64,000 bases of DNA, taken from contig JAJCZU010000008.1 of NCBI GenBank assembly GCA_029262235.1, forward strand, positions 347,503-411,502, given 5' to 3'. A program made the position numbers and the translations under genes. Position 1 is the first letter of the stretch. Each line of letters starts with the position of its first letter. This stretch comes from Candidatus Eiseniibacteriota bacterium. Its GTDB lineage: Bacteria > Orphanbacterota > Orphanbacteria > Orphanbacterales > Orphanbacteraceae. The notes under the pieces were generated by a model. It was not told the origin of the DNA, searched no databases, and worked only from the letters and a program-made list of their open reading frames with translations. Below, one piece after another: positions 42,813 through 52,151 of the stretch.

Positions 42813-44639
42813 CTATCGGCCGAGCACGTCCTCGGGAAAGCTCTCGATCCGCTCGCGCACTTCTTCGAGGAACTGGCTCGAAACGGCGCCGTCGATAATG
42901 CGATGGTCGTACGACAGGCAGAAAATCGATGTCGGACGAATGGCCATCGCGTCACCGTATTCGGATTCGATAACCTTCACGCGCTTCTTGATGCCGCCGA
43001 GTCCGAGAATCGCGACGTTCGGCTGGTTGATGACCGGCATGCCGTAGTCGGTGCCGAACACGCCCGGGTTCGTCACGGTGAACGTGCTTCCCGAAACTTC
43101 GTCCGGCGCGATGTTCTTATTGCGCGCACGTCCGGCCAGGTCGGCGAGTTCGCGCGCGATCTGCCCGATCCCCTTCTGCTCCGCCTGCTTGATGACGGGA
43201 ACGATCAGTCCGTCCGGGAGCGCCGCGGCAACGCCGAGATTCACGTGCTTGTGATACTCGACCTGGTTGCCGTTCACGATGCTCGCGTTCACGATCGGCC
43301 AGTTGCGAAGGGCGGGAATGATCGCGAACAGCACCATCGTGGTGACGGAAAGATTCGCGTCGTGGCGCGACGTGAAGTCGGCCTTCCATTTCTTGCGAAG
43401 CGCCATCACGCGGCCGAAGTCGACTTCGGTAATGCTCTGCACGTGGGCCGAGGTCGCGCGGCTCGCGAGCATGTGCTTCGCGATGATCTGGCGAATGTTC
43501 GACATGTCCTGGACGATCGAGTCCGCGCCGTCCGGGAAGTTCAGCACGGGCTGAATGCCGATCCCCGATCCACCCGGATCCGTGAAGCCGGCCGGGATCA
43601 TCGGAGCGGCACCCCGACTCGCCTGGGGCGATGCGGGTGAAGCACTCGGGGCATGCGCGGGTGCGGGCGCCGGCGCGGAGGCCGTTACGGCGCCGCTTGC
43701 CACGTAGCCGAGAACGTCGTTCTTCGAAACGCGACCGTTTCTGCCCGTTCCTGCGACGCGCGAGAGATCGACGTTGTTCTCGCGCGCGATCTTGCGCGCG
43801 ACCGGCGACGACCGCACGGCGCGGTTCGCCTCGGCGAGCGCGGTCGCGGAAACGGCCGGTGCCGATGCGTACGCGGGCTGCGCGGCGGGTGCGGGTGCGG
43901 GCACGGGCGCCGGTGCGGGCGCGGCCTGAGTCGGCGCCGCTTGAGATGCCGGAGCCGCTGTGCTCGGGGCACTCGCGGGAGCGCCCCCTGCCGCCGCGAT
44001 CTCGGCGACGGCAACGCCCACTTCCACCGTTTCCCCTTCGGGAACGAGAATCTTCGTCACGATGCCGGACGTCGGCGACGGCACTTCTGCGTCTACCTTG
44101 TCCGTTGAAATCTCGAAAAGCGGATCGTCTTTTTCGACGGAATCACCCTCGTGCACGATCCACTTGATGATCGTTCCTTCGGCCACGCTCTCGCCCATCT
44201 GGGGCATGATAACCGGAGTCGATGCGCCGCCGGGCGCGGGCGCGCTCTGTGTTGCGGTCGCGGCCGGTGCGGGCGCTGCTGCTGCTGCGGGGGCCGGAGC
44301 TGCTGCCGCGGCCTGCGGTGCGGGCGCAGAAGCAGCCGGTGCCGCGGGTGCGGCCTGGGCCGGAGCTTCCTGCTTCGCGGCGGGCGCCGGAGCGCCTGCG
44401 CCGTTCCCGGAGATTTCGGCGACTTTCGTGCCGACTTCGACCGTCTCTCCTTCACCCATCAGAATCTTTCCGATGGTGCCTGCGGCGGGTGACGGTACTT
44501 CGGCATCGACCTTGTCGGTCGAGATTTCGAACAAGGGATCGTCTTTGTCGACGGTGTCTCCCTCTTTCACGAGCCATTTGGTGATCGTCCCCTCGGCGAC
44601 GCTTTCGCCCATCTGGGGCATGACGACGTCGATACTCAT
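42813..44639 (-). CDS. Dihydrolipoamide acyltransferase (E2) with two lipoyl domains
   Basis: Core E2 of a 2-oxo-acid dehydrogenase complex. Two lipoyl domains carry EISTDKVDAEVPSP with lipoyl lysines at 43 and 181, separated by an Ala/Pro-rich linker (about 80-140). A second linker leads to the E1/E3-binding domain (SSPVARKIARENNVDL, near 275-310) and the catalytic domain ending in SYDHRIIDGAVSSQFLEE. The lipoyl sequences resemble SucB-type enzymes, so 2-oxoglutarate is the leading substrate, but branched-chain or pyruvate complexes are possible; no E1 gene is present. The next gene upstream is its E3 (lpd). Confidence 0.93.
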   Translation of the reverse strand: MSIDVVMPQMGESVAEGTITKWLVKEGDTVDKDDPLFEISTDKVDAEVPSPAAGTIGKILMGEGETVEVGTKVAEISGNGAGAPAPAAKQEAPAQAAPAAPAASAPAPQAAAAAPAPAAAAAPAPAATATQSAPAPGGASTPVIMPQMGESVAEGTIIKWIVHEGDSVEKDDPLFEISTDKVDAEVPSPTSGIVTKILVPEGETVEVGVAVAEIAAAGGAPASAPSTAAPASQAAPTQAAPAPAPVPAPAPAAQPAYASAPAVSATALAEANRAVRSSPVARKIARENNVDLSRVAGTGRNGRVSKNDVLGYVASGAVTASAPAPAPAHAPSASPASPQASRGAAPMIPAGFTDPGGSGIGIQPVLNFPDGADSIVQDMSNIRQIIAKHMLASRATSAHVQSITEVDFGRVMALRKKWKADFTSRHDANLSVTTMVLFAIIPALRNWPIVNASIVNGNQVEYHKHVNLGVAAALPDGLIVPVIKQAEQKGIGQIARELADLAGRARNKNIAPDEVSGSTFTVTNPGVFGTDYGMPVINQPNVAILGLGGIKKRVKVIESEYGDAMAIRPTSIFCLSYDHRIIDGAVSSQFLEEVRERIESFPEDVLGR

Positions 44640-44655
44640 GTCTACTCCTCCGTGC

Positions 44656-46050
44656 TTACGCGTGAATCGCGCCGTCGATCGCGGCGAGCGCAGCTTCGTG
44701 AACGGCTTCGGACAATGTCGGGTGCGCGTGAATCGTGCGCGCCAGTTCGTGAACGGTCCCTTCGCTCGCCATGATGCCGGTCGGCCCGGCGAGCAGTTCG
44801 GTCACGTGCGGACCGATCATGTGGACCCCGAGGATCTCCCCGTATTTCTTATCGGTCACGATCTTCACGAATCCTTCCGTGTGACCGACGACCGCGGACT
44901 TCGAGTTCGCGCTGAACGGGAACTTGCCAACCTTTACATCATACCCCTTTTCCTTCGCCTGCGCCTCGGTGAGGCCGACGGCGGCCACTTCCGGGAGCGT
45001 GTAGACGTTGGACGGGACCTGATCGTGGTTGATCGGGTGCGTTTCGCGGCCTGCGGCATGCTCGACCGCCACCACGCCTTCTTCGGACGCAAGATGCGCG
45101 AGAGCGAGTGTTTTGATTACGTCGCCGATCGCGTAGATGCCGGGTACGTTCGTCTGCAGATAGCCGTCGACCTTCACGAAGCGGCCGTCCATCGCGACGC
45201 CGAGCTTCTCGAGGCCGAGTTCCGCCGTCACGGGCCGGCGACCGATCGCAACGAGCAGCATGTCCGTTTCGATCGTCTCGTTCTTCTTCCCTTCGAGCTT
45301 CACGTGCAGCTTGCGGTTCTTCGTCGTAACGCCCGCGAACTTCGTGCCCGATTTGACGTTGATCTTGCGCTTCTTGAAATTGCGCTCGAGCTCTTTCGAT
45401 ACTTCCGGCTCCATCATCGGGAGAAGCGCCGGCAGCATTTCGACGACCGTAACGTCGACGCCGAAACTCTTGAACAGCGACGCGAACTCGACACCGACCG
45501 CACCGCCGCCAAGAACGACGATCGACTTCGGCAGCTTGTCGAGATAGAGCGCGTCGTCGCTCGAGATGATCTTCTTGTGGTCGAGTTCGAGGCCCGGAAT
45601 CGTCGTGACTTCGGATCCGGTGGCGATGATGATCGCCTTCGCCGTGATCGTCTGCGCCGCGCCCTTTTTCGGGGTCACTTTCACCTGGCCGGCAGCCGGA
45701 ATCGACCCCACGCCTTCGAAGACTTCGATCTTGCCGCGCTTGGCGAGAAAATTGAGGCCGGTCACGTACTTCTGCACGACCGCCTTCTTCTTCGCGAGCA
45801 GCGTCGGCCAGTCGAACGTGACCCCCTTCACGGTGATCCCGTACTCCTTCATCGACTCGACTTCTTCCATGAATTCGGCCGCGTGAAGCAGCACCTTGGT
45901 CGGAATACAGCCCCAGTGCAGGCAGGTTCCGCCCAGAGCGGGCGTCTTTTCGACGATGGCCGTCTTCAGGCCGAGCTGCGCCGCGCGAAACGCCGCCACG
46001 TAGCCACCGGGGCCACCGCCAACTACAATTAAATCAAAGGCTTGGCTCAT
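44656..46050 (-). CDS. lpd: Dihydrolipoyl dehydrogenase (E3)
   Basis: FAD enzyme that re-oxidises lipoyl groups with NAD. 464 residues: GGGPGGYVAAFRAAQLG, redox GGTCLHWGCIPTK, NAD loop GGGAVGVEFAS, YAIGDVI, and the C-terminal HAHPTLSEAVHEAAL with the catalytic His-Glu. GGGGAG lies seven bases before ATG. It opens the lpd-E2-lipB-lipA operon. Confidence 0.97.
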   Translation of the reverse strand: MSQAFDLIVVGGGPGGYVAAFRAAQLGLKTAIVEKTPALGGTCLHWGCIPTKVLLHAAEFMEEVESMKEYGITVKGVTFDWPTLLAKKKAVVQKYVTGLNFLAKRGKIEVFEGVGSIPAAGQVKVTPKKGAAQTITAKAIIIATGSEVTTIPGLELDHKKIISSDDALYLDKLPKSIVVLGGGAVGVEFASLFKSFGVDVTVVEMLPALLPMMEPEVSKELERNFKKRKINVKSGTKFAGVTTKNRKLHVKLEGKKNETIETDMLLVAIGRRPVTAELGLEKLGVAMDGRFVKVDGYLQTNVPGIYAIGDVIKTLALAHLASEEGVVAVEHAAGRETHPINHDQVPSNVYTLPEVAAVGLTEAQAKEKGYDVKVGKFPFSANSKSAVVGHTEGFVKIVTDKKYGEILGVHMIGPHVTELLAGPTGIMASEGTVHELARTIHAHPTLSEAVHEAALAAIDGAIHA

Positions 46051-46202
46051 CTATAACTCCCCTGATTTTTCATCGATGGGTAGGATTTGGACGAATCAGT
46101 CTATCACACAGAATCGCGGATCCCTAGCGGAGCGCAAGGGGTGCGGGGACCCGGACTTGCAGTATCTGGGGTGCAGCGGTCGCGGAGCGCGAAGTGCAGC
46201 GA

Positions 46203-47225
46203 TCAGAAGGCGACCTGCGCGTTCAGGAGAAGCTGCCCGTCTTCAAAGTCTCCTTCGGTCGGGAACACGAGGTTCACCTGGAATTCGGTCACCGTAGTCG
46301 GCCAGAAGTTGAAGCCGCCGGTCACGTAGTAAACCATGTCGATCATGTCGCGGTTCGCGGTGTAGCCCTCGAAGCGTGCCAGGATTTGCGTCCGCTCGCT
46401 CGACATGAAACCACCGGTTGCATGGAATCCGTGTGCTTCAGGATCGGTCGAAGCGCTCATGAGCTCCTGCATGCGGAACAGGTACTCGCCCGCGACCAGG
46501 AACCGATCTATTTCGACGCGCACATCGCCGCCGAGGATCGTCTCGGACTCGATATCGCCGAAGCCGGCGCCCGTCTCCATCATTTCGTACGACGCATTCG
46601 CGCCCGCCACGACCTTCGCCGTTCCGGCGGTACGCTTCAGAGCAGTCCGTGCGACGAACTGGAACTCGTTGTCGTCGTTGCCGTTCGCGGTGACGCCGTT
46701 GCCGTTGAATACGCCGGCGGCATACGTCATTCCGCCGCTGCCGCTGCCACGGACGCCGAAGCCGATCTGCCGGCCCGGTGCGAGCATGTTTACGACGATC
46801 GATCGGTTCACGAAGTCGATCGCCGAGGCCGAGGCCAGCGCTTCGGAGCTGAACGGCGATTTGTAGGCGCCCATGTCGATGTACTGGCCGTCGGCGAATT
46901 CGTAAGACATGCGCGCGTCGAGAAGCGTTGCTTCTTTGTGAAGGTTCAGCTGCAGCATGTAGCTGTAGCCCGCGTCGAACCTGCCGTTCAGCTTGACGCG
47001 CAGATTCGCGATCTCGAACCCGCGGGCCCCCTCTTCTCGAAAGTCGGAGGTCCCCACGATCTGCAGAAGCGCGCCGAGAGTGAACCAGTCGTGGTTGAGC
47101 TGATCCTGAAACTGCTGCAGCAGCGGTTCTTCCGCGGCGGCAGCGGCCGGGCTCGGAGCGACAGCGGCGGAACCGAAAATCAAAACGCCGCAGACGACGG
47201 CGAGAATGGGCCTCTTCCAACTCAT
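46203..47225 (-). CDS. OprO/OprP-like porin
   Basis: About 340 residues. Signal peptide (PILAVVCGVLIFGSAAVA, cleavage in an Ala-rich stretch), then the phosphate-selective porin O/P pattern: FEIANLRVKLNGRFDAGYSYMLQ, DARMSYEFADGQYIDMGAYKSPFS, and GRQIGFGVRGSG. It ends in LLLNAQVAF with the terminal Phe of a barrel. Ion specificity is not determinable. The ATG overlaps the LapA-like stop as ATGA; a weaker longer frame upstream was rejected. AAGGGA lies before the start. Confidence 0.85.
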   Translation of the reverse strand: MSWKRPILAVVCGVLIFGSAAVAPSPAAAAAEEPLLQQFQDQLNHDWFTLGALLQIVGTSDFREEGARGFEIANLRVKLNGRFDAGYSYMLQLNLHKEATLLDARMSYEFADGQYIDMGAYKSPFSSEALASASAIDFVNRSIVVNMLAPGRQIGFGVRGSGSGGMTYAAGVFNGNGVTANGNDDNEFQFVARTALKRTAGTAKVVAGANASYEMMETGAGFGDIESETILGGDVRVEIDRFLVAGEYLFRMQELMSASTDPEAHGFHATGGFMSSERTQILARFEGYTANRDMIDMVYYVTGGFNFWPTTVTEFQVNLVFPTEGDFEDGQLLLNAQVAF

Positions 47226-47428
47226 GCTTTCCCTTTCGTAGCCGACTGAAAGCGCGCCATCAGATACCCGGACAGAAAACCGACCCCCCCCGTAATGAAG
47301 ATCAACAGAACGCGGGAGATGCTCAGACGCCAGACAAGGAATCGAAGCTCGACGGTTTCTGCGTTCTGCACGGCAATGATCAGAATCAAACCGAGCAATA
47401 TCAGACTGACGATCAAGCGTGGTTTCAT
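47222..47428 (-). CDS. LapA/DUF1049-like membrane protein
   Basis: 68 residues with two membrane spans (VSLILLGLILIIAVQNAETVELRF and LLIFITGGVGFLSGYLMARF), the pattern of lipopolysaccharide-assembly LapA proteins. GGAGG seven bases before ATG at 47428. The longer open frame upstream is unsupported. Translationally coupled to the porin. Confidence 0.78.
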   Translation of the reverse strand: MKPRLIVSLILLGLILIIAVQNAETVELRFLVWRLSISRVLLIFITGGVGFLSGYLMARFQSATKGKA

Positions 47429-47614
47429 AGCGAACCTCCAGTGGACGCGCAGCGTCGTAATCCTGCCTGCGTGAAGAGTACATGCCGCGGAGCGAGTCGC
47501 AAGTCTAAATTGTGTGAATTCAACATCCACGCTCGCGACGCATGCGACGCACGAGGCCTGCAAGCGGGTGGCGTTACGCGGTTTGCGTTTACAGAGGGGC
47601 GCGGGTGCCCTTTG

Positions 47615-47643
47615 TTGCACGCCCTCGTGTTCCGGTCTACACT
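47615..47643 (+). promoter_or_regulatory. Promoter-like element giving a leaderless M23 mRNA
   Basis: TTGCAC (47615-47620), 17 bases, TACACT (47638-47643), only six bases before the ATG at 47650. There is no ribosome binding site, which would fit leaderless translation. Weak match. Confidence 0.3.
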
Positions 47644-47649
47644 CCCGTC

Positions 47650-48717
47650 ATGAACAGTGTAACCAATCCAATGCAGCACCAAAGGGCATTCCCGTTCGGG
47701 GCAGTCGCTATCGCAATACTCCGCATTCTGATCGTCGCGATCGTGGCGGTCCTGACTCCCGGTACTCCCGCGGCTCAGCAATCCGACATGGCAACCGTAG
47801 AATTCGAAGCCTACGATCCAGGAAAGATGATGGATGCGATGAAGAAGCCGGGGGGGCCGCCGGCCGGTGACGGGTTCTGGCTCGACGCGCGCAGCTTCGC
47901 TCCCGGCGAGATCATCATCGTCCATCAGCCGCAAAACGCAAAACTCAATAACCCGGACGGCTGGTCGTTCGATCCCGAGACTCTCCGAGGAGAATTTCTC
48001 GGTCGTCAATTCCACTTCTTCGATACGCCGACGGGGAAGATCGGACTGATCGGAATCGACCTCGACGACCCGCTGGGCGATCACTTTCTGACCGTGAGCG
48101 CACCAAACCCGAAGCACAACGGGCGCATGGATGTCATCGTCACGTGGAAACTCGAGATCGCGGACAAGGAGTTCCCGACGCAGGAACTGACGGTCGAATC
48201 GAAGTACGTCGAACTCTCCCCGGAAAATCAGAAGCGCACGAAAGAAGAAGGCGTACTGATCAGGAACGCGTTCATCAAGAACACGCGGCATCGGTACTTC
48301 CGGGAAGGCTTTCAGTCGCCCGTACCCGGAGCGCAGTCCGCGCGTTTCGGTGAGCGGCGCGTATTCAACGGCGTGCCGAAGAGTCCGCATACGGGGGCCG
48401 ATCTCCGCGCCGAAACGGGAACGCCCGTGCTCGCAACCGCCGAGGGCGTCGTGATCGAAACGGGCGACTTCTTCTACCTCGGAAACGTCGTTTTTCTCGA
48501 TCACGGTTACGGACTCATCAGCTACTACGCGCATCTCTCCGAAATTCTCGTCAGCGAAGGCGACATCGTAGGCGGCGGGGAGATTGTCGGCAAAGTGGGC
48601 GCGACCGGACGGGTTACCGGCCCTCATCTTCACTGGGGCGTCAAACTCCGCGACACGCGCGTGGATCCGTTTGCGCTCGTCGAACTCGACTTCAAAGCGC
48701 TGCTCGCCACACCGTAA
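47650..48717 (+). CDS. M23-family peptidoglycan endopeptidase
   Basis: About 355 residues. An N-terminal signal or anchor (FGAVAIAILRILIVAIVAVL) is followed by a beta-rich domain and a C-terminal LytM domain with the zinc ligands in HTGADLR and GPHLHWGV, plus YAHLSEILVSEGD. All metal ligands are present, so it is probably an active cell-wall hydrolase in the periplasm. ATG at 47650 precedes the hydrophobic segment; the open frame continues upstream without homology. Confidence 0.9.
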   Translation: MNSVTNPMQHQRAFPFGAVAIAILRILIVAIVAVLTPGTPAAQQSDMATVEFEAYDPGKMMDAMKKPGGPPAGDGFWLDARSFAPGEIIIVHQPQNAKLNNPDGWSFDPETLRGEFLGRQFHFFDTPTGKIGLIGIDLDDPLGDHFLTVSAPNPKHNGRMDVIVTWKLEIADKEFPTQELTVESKYVELSPENQKRTKEEGVLIRNAFIKNTRHRYFREGFQSPVPGAQSARFGERRVFNGVPKSPHTGADLRAETGTPVLATAEGVVIETGDFFYLGNVVFLDHGYGLISYYAHLSEILVSEGDIVGGGEIVGKVGATGRVTGPHLHWGVKLRDTRVDPFALVELDFKALLATP

Positions 48718-48771
48718 ATCGATGGAAGGAATCCGCGCGCCGCGCCAGGCCGCGCACGAAAGGAGGCTGGA

Positions 48772-49602
48772 ATGGATCAGGAGACTATGAAGAAAGCCAT
48801 CGAGAGCCTGATTCCCATAATCACGGAGTACGGTCTCAAAGTGATCGGCGCCATCGCGATTCTCGTGGCCGGGCGCATCCTGGCCGGCATCGTGGCACGA
48901 GCTGCGGAAAAAGCGATGACGAAGGGGAATATCGATCCCGCGCTGCGCGGATTTCTTACGAATTTCGTGCGGATCGGGGTCATCACGTTCGCGGTCATTG
49001 CGGCGCTTGCCGCATTCGGCATTCAAACCACTTCGTTCATCGCGGTTCTCGGCGCCGCCGGTTTCGCGATCGGCATGGCGCTGCAGGGCTCGCTCGGCAA
49101 CTTCGCATCCGGCGTTCTTCTTCTCGTCTTCCGCCCGTTTCGGATCAACGACGCCGTCGTGATTGCCGGGCAGAAGGGAAAAGTAACGGAGATCGGCATC
49201 TTCACGACCACGCTCAATACGTTCGACAACCGCAGAATCATCATACCGAACGGCCTCATCACCGGGGACGTCATCGAAAACATCAACACGAATCCCACGC
49301 GCCGTGTCGACATGACAGCCGGCATCGGCTACGCGTCCGACTACGACAAGGCCAAGGTCATCCTCGAGAAGATTCTCGCCGAACATCCGAAAGTACTGAA
49401 AGACCCGGAACCGAAGGTCGCGCTCATGGAGCTTGCGGATTCGTCGGTGAACTTCAACGTTCGTCCCTGGTGCAACGCGGCGGATTACTGGGACGTCTGG
49501 TCAGACGTGCAGACGTCGATCAAACGTGAATTCGACAAGGCGGGGATCGAAATTCCGTTCCCACAGCGCGACGTGCATCTCCATAACGAAGCAACGAACT
49601 AA
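48772..49602 (+). CDS. MscS-type mechanosensitive channel
   Basis: 276 residues with three spans, the pore helix AALAAFGIQTTSFIAVLGAAGFAIGMALQGSLGNFASG, and the cytoplasmic beta domain (VFRPFRINDAVVIAGQKGKV, RRIIIPNGLITGDVIEN). This is the small MscS/YbdG-like architecture that releases solutes during osmotic downshift. AGGAGG lies about six bases before ATG. Follows the M23 gene by 54 bases. Confidence 0.93.
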   Translation: MDQETMKKAIESLIPIITEYGLKVIGAIAILVAGRILAGIVARAAEKAMTKGNIDPALRGFLTNFVRIGVITFAVIAALAAFGIQTTSFIAVLGAAGFAIGMALQGSLGNFASGVLLLVFRPFRINDAVVIAGQKGKVTEIGIFTTTLNTFDNRRIIIPNGLITGDVIENINTNPTRRVDMTAGIGYASDYDKAKVILEKILAEHPKVLKDPEPKVALMELADSSVNFNVRPWCNAADYWDVWSDVQTSIKREFDKAGIEIPFPQRDVHLHNEATN

Positions 49603-49606
49603 CGGA

Positions 49607-50926
49607 TCAGCCGGCCGGCTCAGCTGCCGGCAGTGACTCGAGCGGGCGTGAGCCGAAGATCGCGAGCAATGCGTACGCCTGGAAAATGGCGACAACCGGC
49701 AATCCCGGGATCAGGAAGCGCGCGCTCGCGAATACGAGCATCGGCCCCGTGATCACGGCGCCGAGCCATACGAAGAGCCAGATGTCGGCCGTGTCACCCC
49801 TGGGCCCGATGCCGGCTGCGACCAGTCTCCGCGAACGAAGACGAACGACGACCCCCGCAAGAAACAGCAACGTACCGGCCACATGGAGCGGAATCTCGAG
49901 CGCCGTCCGCACGATCCGCTGTTCGCGATGCAGCGAGATCGGACTCCCGAGATCCCAGATGTCGCGTTTCCAGTTCGCGAGATAGAAGAAGCGCTCGCGC
50001 AGCAACCACGCGACTTTTCCGGGGCGCGCAAGCACGAACCGGATTCCGGTCGGCTCCACGACTTCGGGGTACGGGTAGGACGCGCCGGTCGCGTTCGGAT
50101 TGTACGCAACGCGGATGCGAAACTCGGACCCCTTGCCCACGAACAATGCGCGACCCTCCCGCACCGAGTGATGCCACGACCACGCGCCGAGCAGAAGCAG
50201 GCACGGCGCGAGAAACAGCAGCGACGCGCGCGCGTTTCGACGAAGGGATGCGCGGGCGGGCAGCGGGTCTCGTTCACCGGCGCCGGGCGCGGGGCGGAAC
50301 AGCAGCGCGACTGCCGCGAACGGCACGAGCGGGAAGTAGCGCACCTGCTGCAGCGTAAGAAGCGTGGCGAGCAGCGACGCGGCCACGAGCAGGGCGGCGC
50401 GCGGGGCATGTGACGCGCCCGTGACGCGGAACGCCCGCACCATCACCCATGTAAACAGCGCGAAGCAGAACCCCTGCAGCACCTCGCCCTGCAGCAGGTT
50501 CACATAAGCGTGCCAGTCGAGCGAAAGGGCCAGAATCGCGCCGGCGATCCATCCGGCGTTGCGGCGAACATGTCGTTCGCCGAGATACACGGTGATCGCG
50601 ATCGTTCCGAGGAACAGAAGACCGTTCAGCAGTTTGAGTCCGAGGAAGAGCCCGCGGTCGAGCGGATAGAGCCGGTCGATCGCGCCCAGATACATCTGAT
50701 AGCCGGGAGAATGGTAGATGTCGTCGAGGTTCAGAAAGTCGCCGCTCTCTGCAATCGACTTCATCCCCTTGATGTAAGACGGCCCGTCGATTTTCAGCAC
50801 GCTCACGAACCACGGCTCGTCCCGCGTTACGACTGTAAGACGAAGGGTGAGCAGCAGGCCTGCGAGGATCAGGACGCTCGCGACGAACGCCACGGCATTG
50901 CTGCGCTGAAACCACGATCGCGACAT
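49607..50926 (-). CDS. GT39/ArnT-like membrane glycosyltransferase
   Basis: About 440 residues with roughly ten hydrophobic spans. The N-terminal loop after span 1 contains RDEPWFVSVLKIDGPSYIKG, with the acidic pair expected in the catalytic loop of polyprenol-phosphate-dependent C-type glycosyltransferases, and YHSPGYQMYLG downstream. ATG at 50926 was chosen just before the first span. Acceptor unknown. Convergent with the MscS gene (four-base gap). Confidence 0.75.
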   Translation of the reverse strand: MSRSWFQRSNAVAFVASVLILAGLLLTLRLTVVTRDEPWFVSVLKIDGPSYIKGMKSIAESGDFLNLDDIYHSPGYQMYLGAIDRLYPLDRGLFLGLKLLNGLLFLGTIAITVYLGERHVRRNAGWIAGAILALSLDWHAYVNLLQGEVLQGFCFALFTWVMVRAFRVTGASHAPRAALLVAASLLATLLTLQQVRYFPLVPFAAVALLFRPAPGAGERDPLPARASLRRNARASLLFLAPCLLLLGAWSWHHSVREGRALFVGKGSEFRIRVAYNPNATGASYPYPEVVEPTGIRFVLARPGKVAWLLRERFFYLANWKRDIWDLGSPISLHREQRIVRTALEIPLHVAGTLLFLAGVVVRLRSRRLVAAGIGPRGDTADIWLFVWLGAVITGPMLVFASARFLIPGLPVVAIFQAYALLAIFGSRPLESLPAAEPAG

Positions 50927-50987
50927 GGGCGGAACCGTATCACGGAGGGGCGCACACCCATAGATCAATTCGGGGCGCGCCTATATA

Positions 50988-52151
50988 ATGATAGCCATGT
51001 TCGAACATCTGAATCCGTCCGACTACCTCGTTCCGGAAGAAGCCGTTCGCCAGGTACTGACCCCGGCGCTCGTTTTTCACGGAGAGTCGATCCGCAGCAA
51101 TCTGCGCCGCGTGATCGCGTGCGCCGGCGGCGATCCCAATCGCTGGCGTCCGCACATGAAGACATCGAAGTCTCCGCATGTGTTTCGCGAAATGCTGGCG
51201 CTCGGGATTCGTCACTTCAAATGCGCGACCACGCGCGAAGCCGAAGTCTTTCTCCGCACGGCGTCAGAAGCGGACGAACCAATCGATCTTCTGGTCGCCT
51301 ACACGCTTTACGGGCCGGCGCTCGAACGGCTCGAGAAACTGGCGGCGGAGTATCCGCAGCACGCCATGGCGACAATCACGGAGGAGGAAGACCATGCGCG
51401 TGCGGTCCCCGAAGGGATCGGGCTCTACGTAGACGTGAACTCCGGCATGAACCGGACCGGGATTCCGATGGATCGCACCGACGATATCCTGCGCGTGGCA
51501 CGCGCGATCCGCTCGTTCCGAGGCGTGCATTTCTACGACGGGCACATGCTCGGCGTACCGGGCGCTCACGACCGGTCGCAGGCGGCCGCGCGCGGATACG
51601 AAACGGCGTGCACGATCGTGCGTTCCCTCGCAACAGCCGGCATTCCCGTTCCCGAACTGTTGACGAGCGGAACGCCCGTTCTCGAAGACGGCATTCGATT
51701 CGCGCCGTTCGCGGCGCTCGAAGGCACGGTGCATCGCATTTCCGCCGGCACGGCGCAACTGCACGACGCCCGCAGCCAGGAACTCATGCCCGATTTCGGT
51801 TTCCAGCCGGGCGCCACAGTGCTCGTTCGCGTCATCAGCTTCCCGCGCCCCGGGTGGATCACGGTCGACTGCGGCTCGAAAGGGATCGCGGCCGAAGCGG
51901 GAACACCCGTGGCCTGCGTGCTCGGACACCCGGAGTACGAGGTCGAGACCGTCACCGAAGAGCACATCGGGATCCGTATTCCCGCAGGCGAGAAACCCCC
52001 GGCCCGCGGCACGCTGCTTCAGCTCATCCCGCGCCATGTGTGCCCGACCGTCAATCTGGCCGAGCACGCGCTCTGGGTCGAGAACGGCCGCTTGAAGGAA
52101 ATCGTCCCGATCGCCGCGCGCGCGCACGACCTGCTGGTGGACTCCGCATGA
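50988..52151 (+). CDS. D-threonine aldolase / D-serine dehydratase-like PLP enzyme
   Basis: 387 residues of fold-type III. The PLP lysine is in RPHMKTSKSPHV, the TIM-barrel segments GLYVDVNSGMNRTGI and YDGHMLG follow, and HVCPTVNLAEHA holds the His and Cys that bind zinc or manganese in DSD1-type enzymes. It may break down a D-hydroxy amino acid. A second in-frame ATG (50997) is equally possible. Overlaps the RlmD gene by ATGA. Confidence 0.88.
   Translation: MIAMFEHLNPSDYLVPEEAVRQVLTPALVFHGESIRSNLRRVIACAGGDPNRWRPHMKTSKSPHVFREMLALGIRHFKCATTREAEVFLRTASEADEPIDLLVAYTLYGPALERLEKLAAEYPQHAMATITEEEDHARAVPEGIGLYVDVNSGMNRTGIPMDRTDDILRVARAIRSFRGVHFYDGHMLGVPGAHDRSQAAARGYETACTIVRSLATAGIPVPELLTSGTPVLEDGIRFAPFAALEGTVHRISAGTAQLHDARSQELMPDFGFQPGATVLVRVISFPRPGWITVDCGSKGIAAEAGTPVACVLGHPEYEVETVTEEHIGIRIPAGEKPPARGTLLQLIPRHVCPTVNLAEHALWVENGRLKEIVPIAARAHDLLVDSA

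Noticed and set aside
47425-49386. Long minus-strand frame of 653 codons
   Set aside because: It is antisense to the M23 peptidase and MscS genes, whose motifs are complete.
50510-52147. Extension of the RlmD frame 546 codons upstream
   Set aside because: The region codes for the membrane glycosyltransferase on the other strand and the D-threonine-aldolase-like enzyme in another frame. RlmD homology starts exactly at the ATGA overlap.
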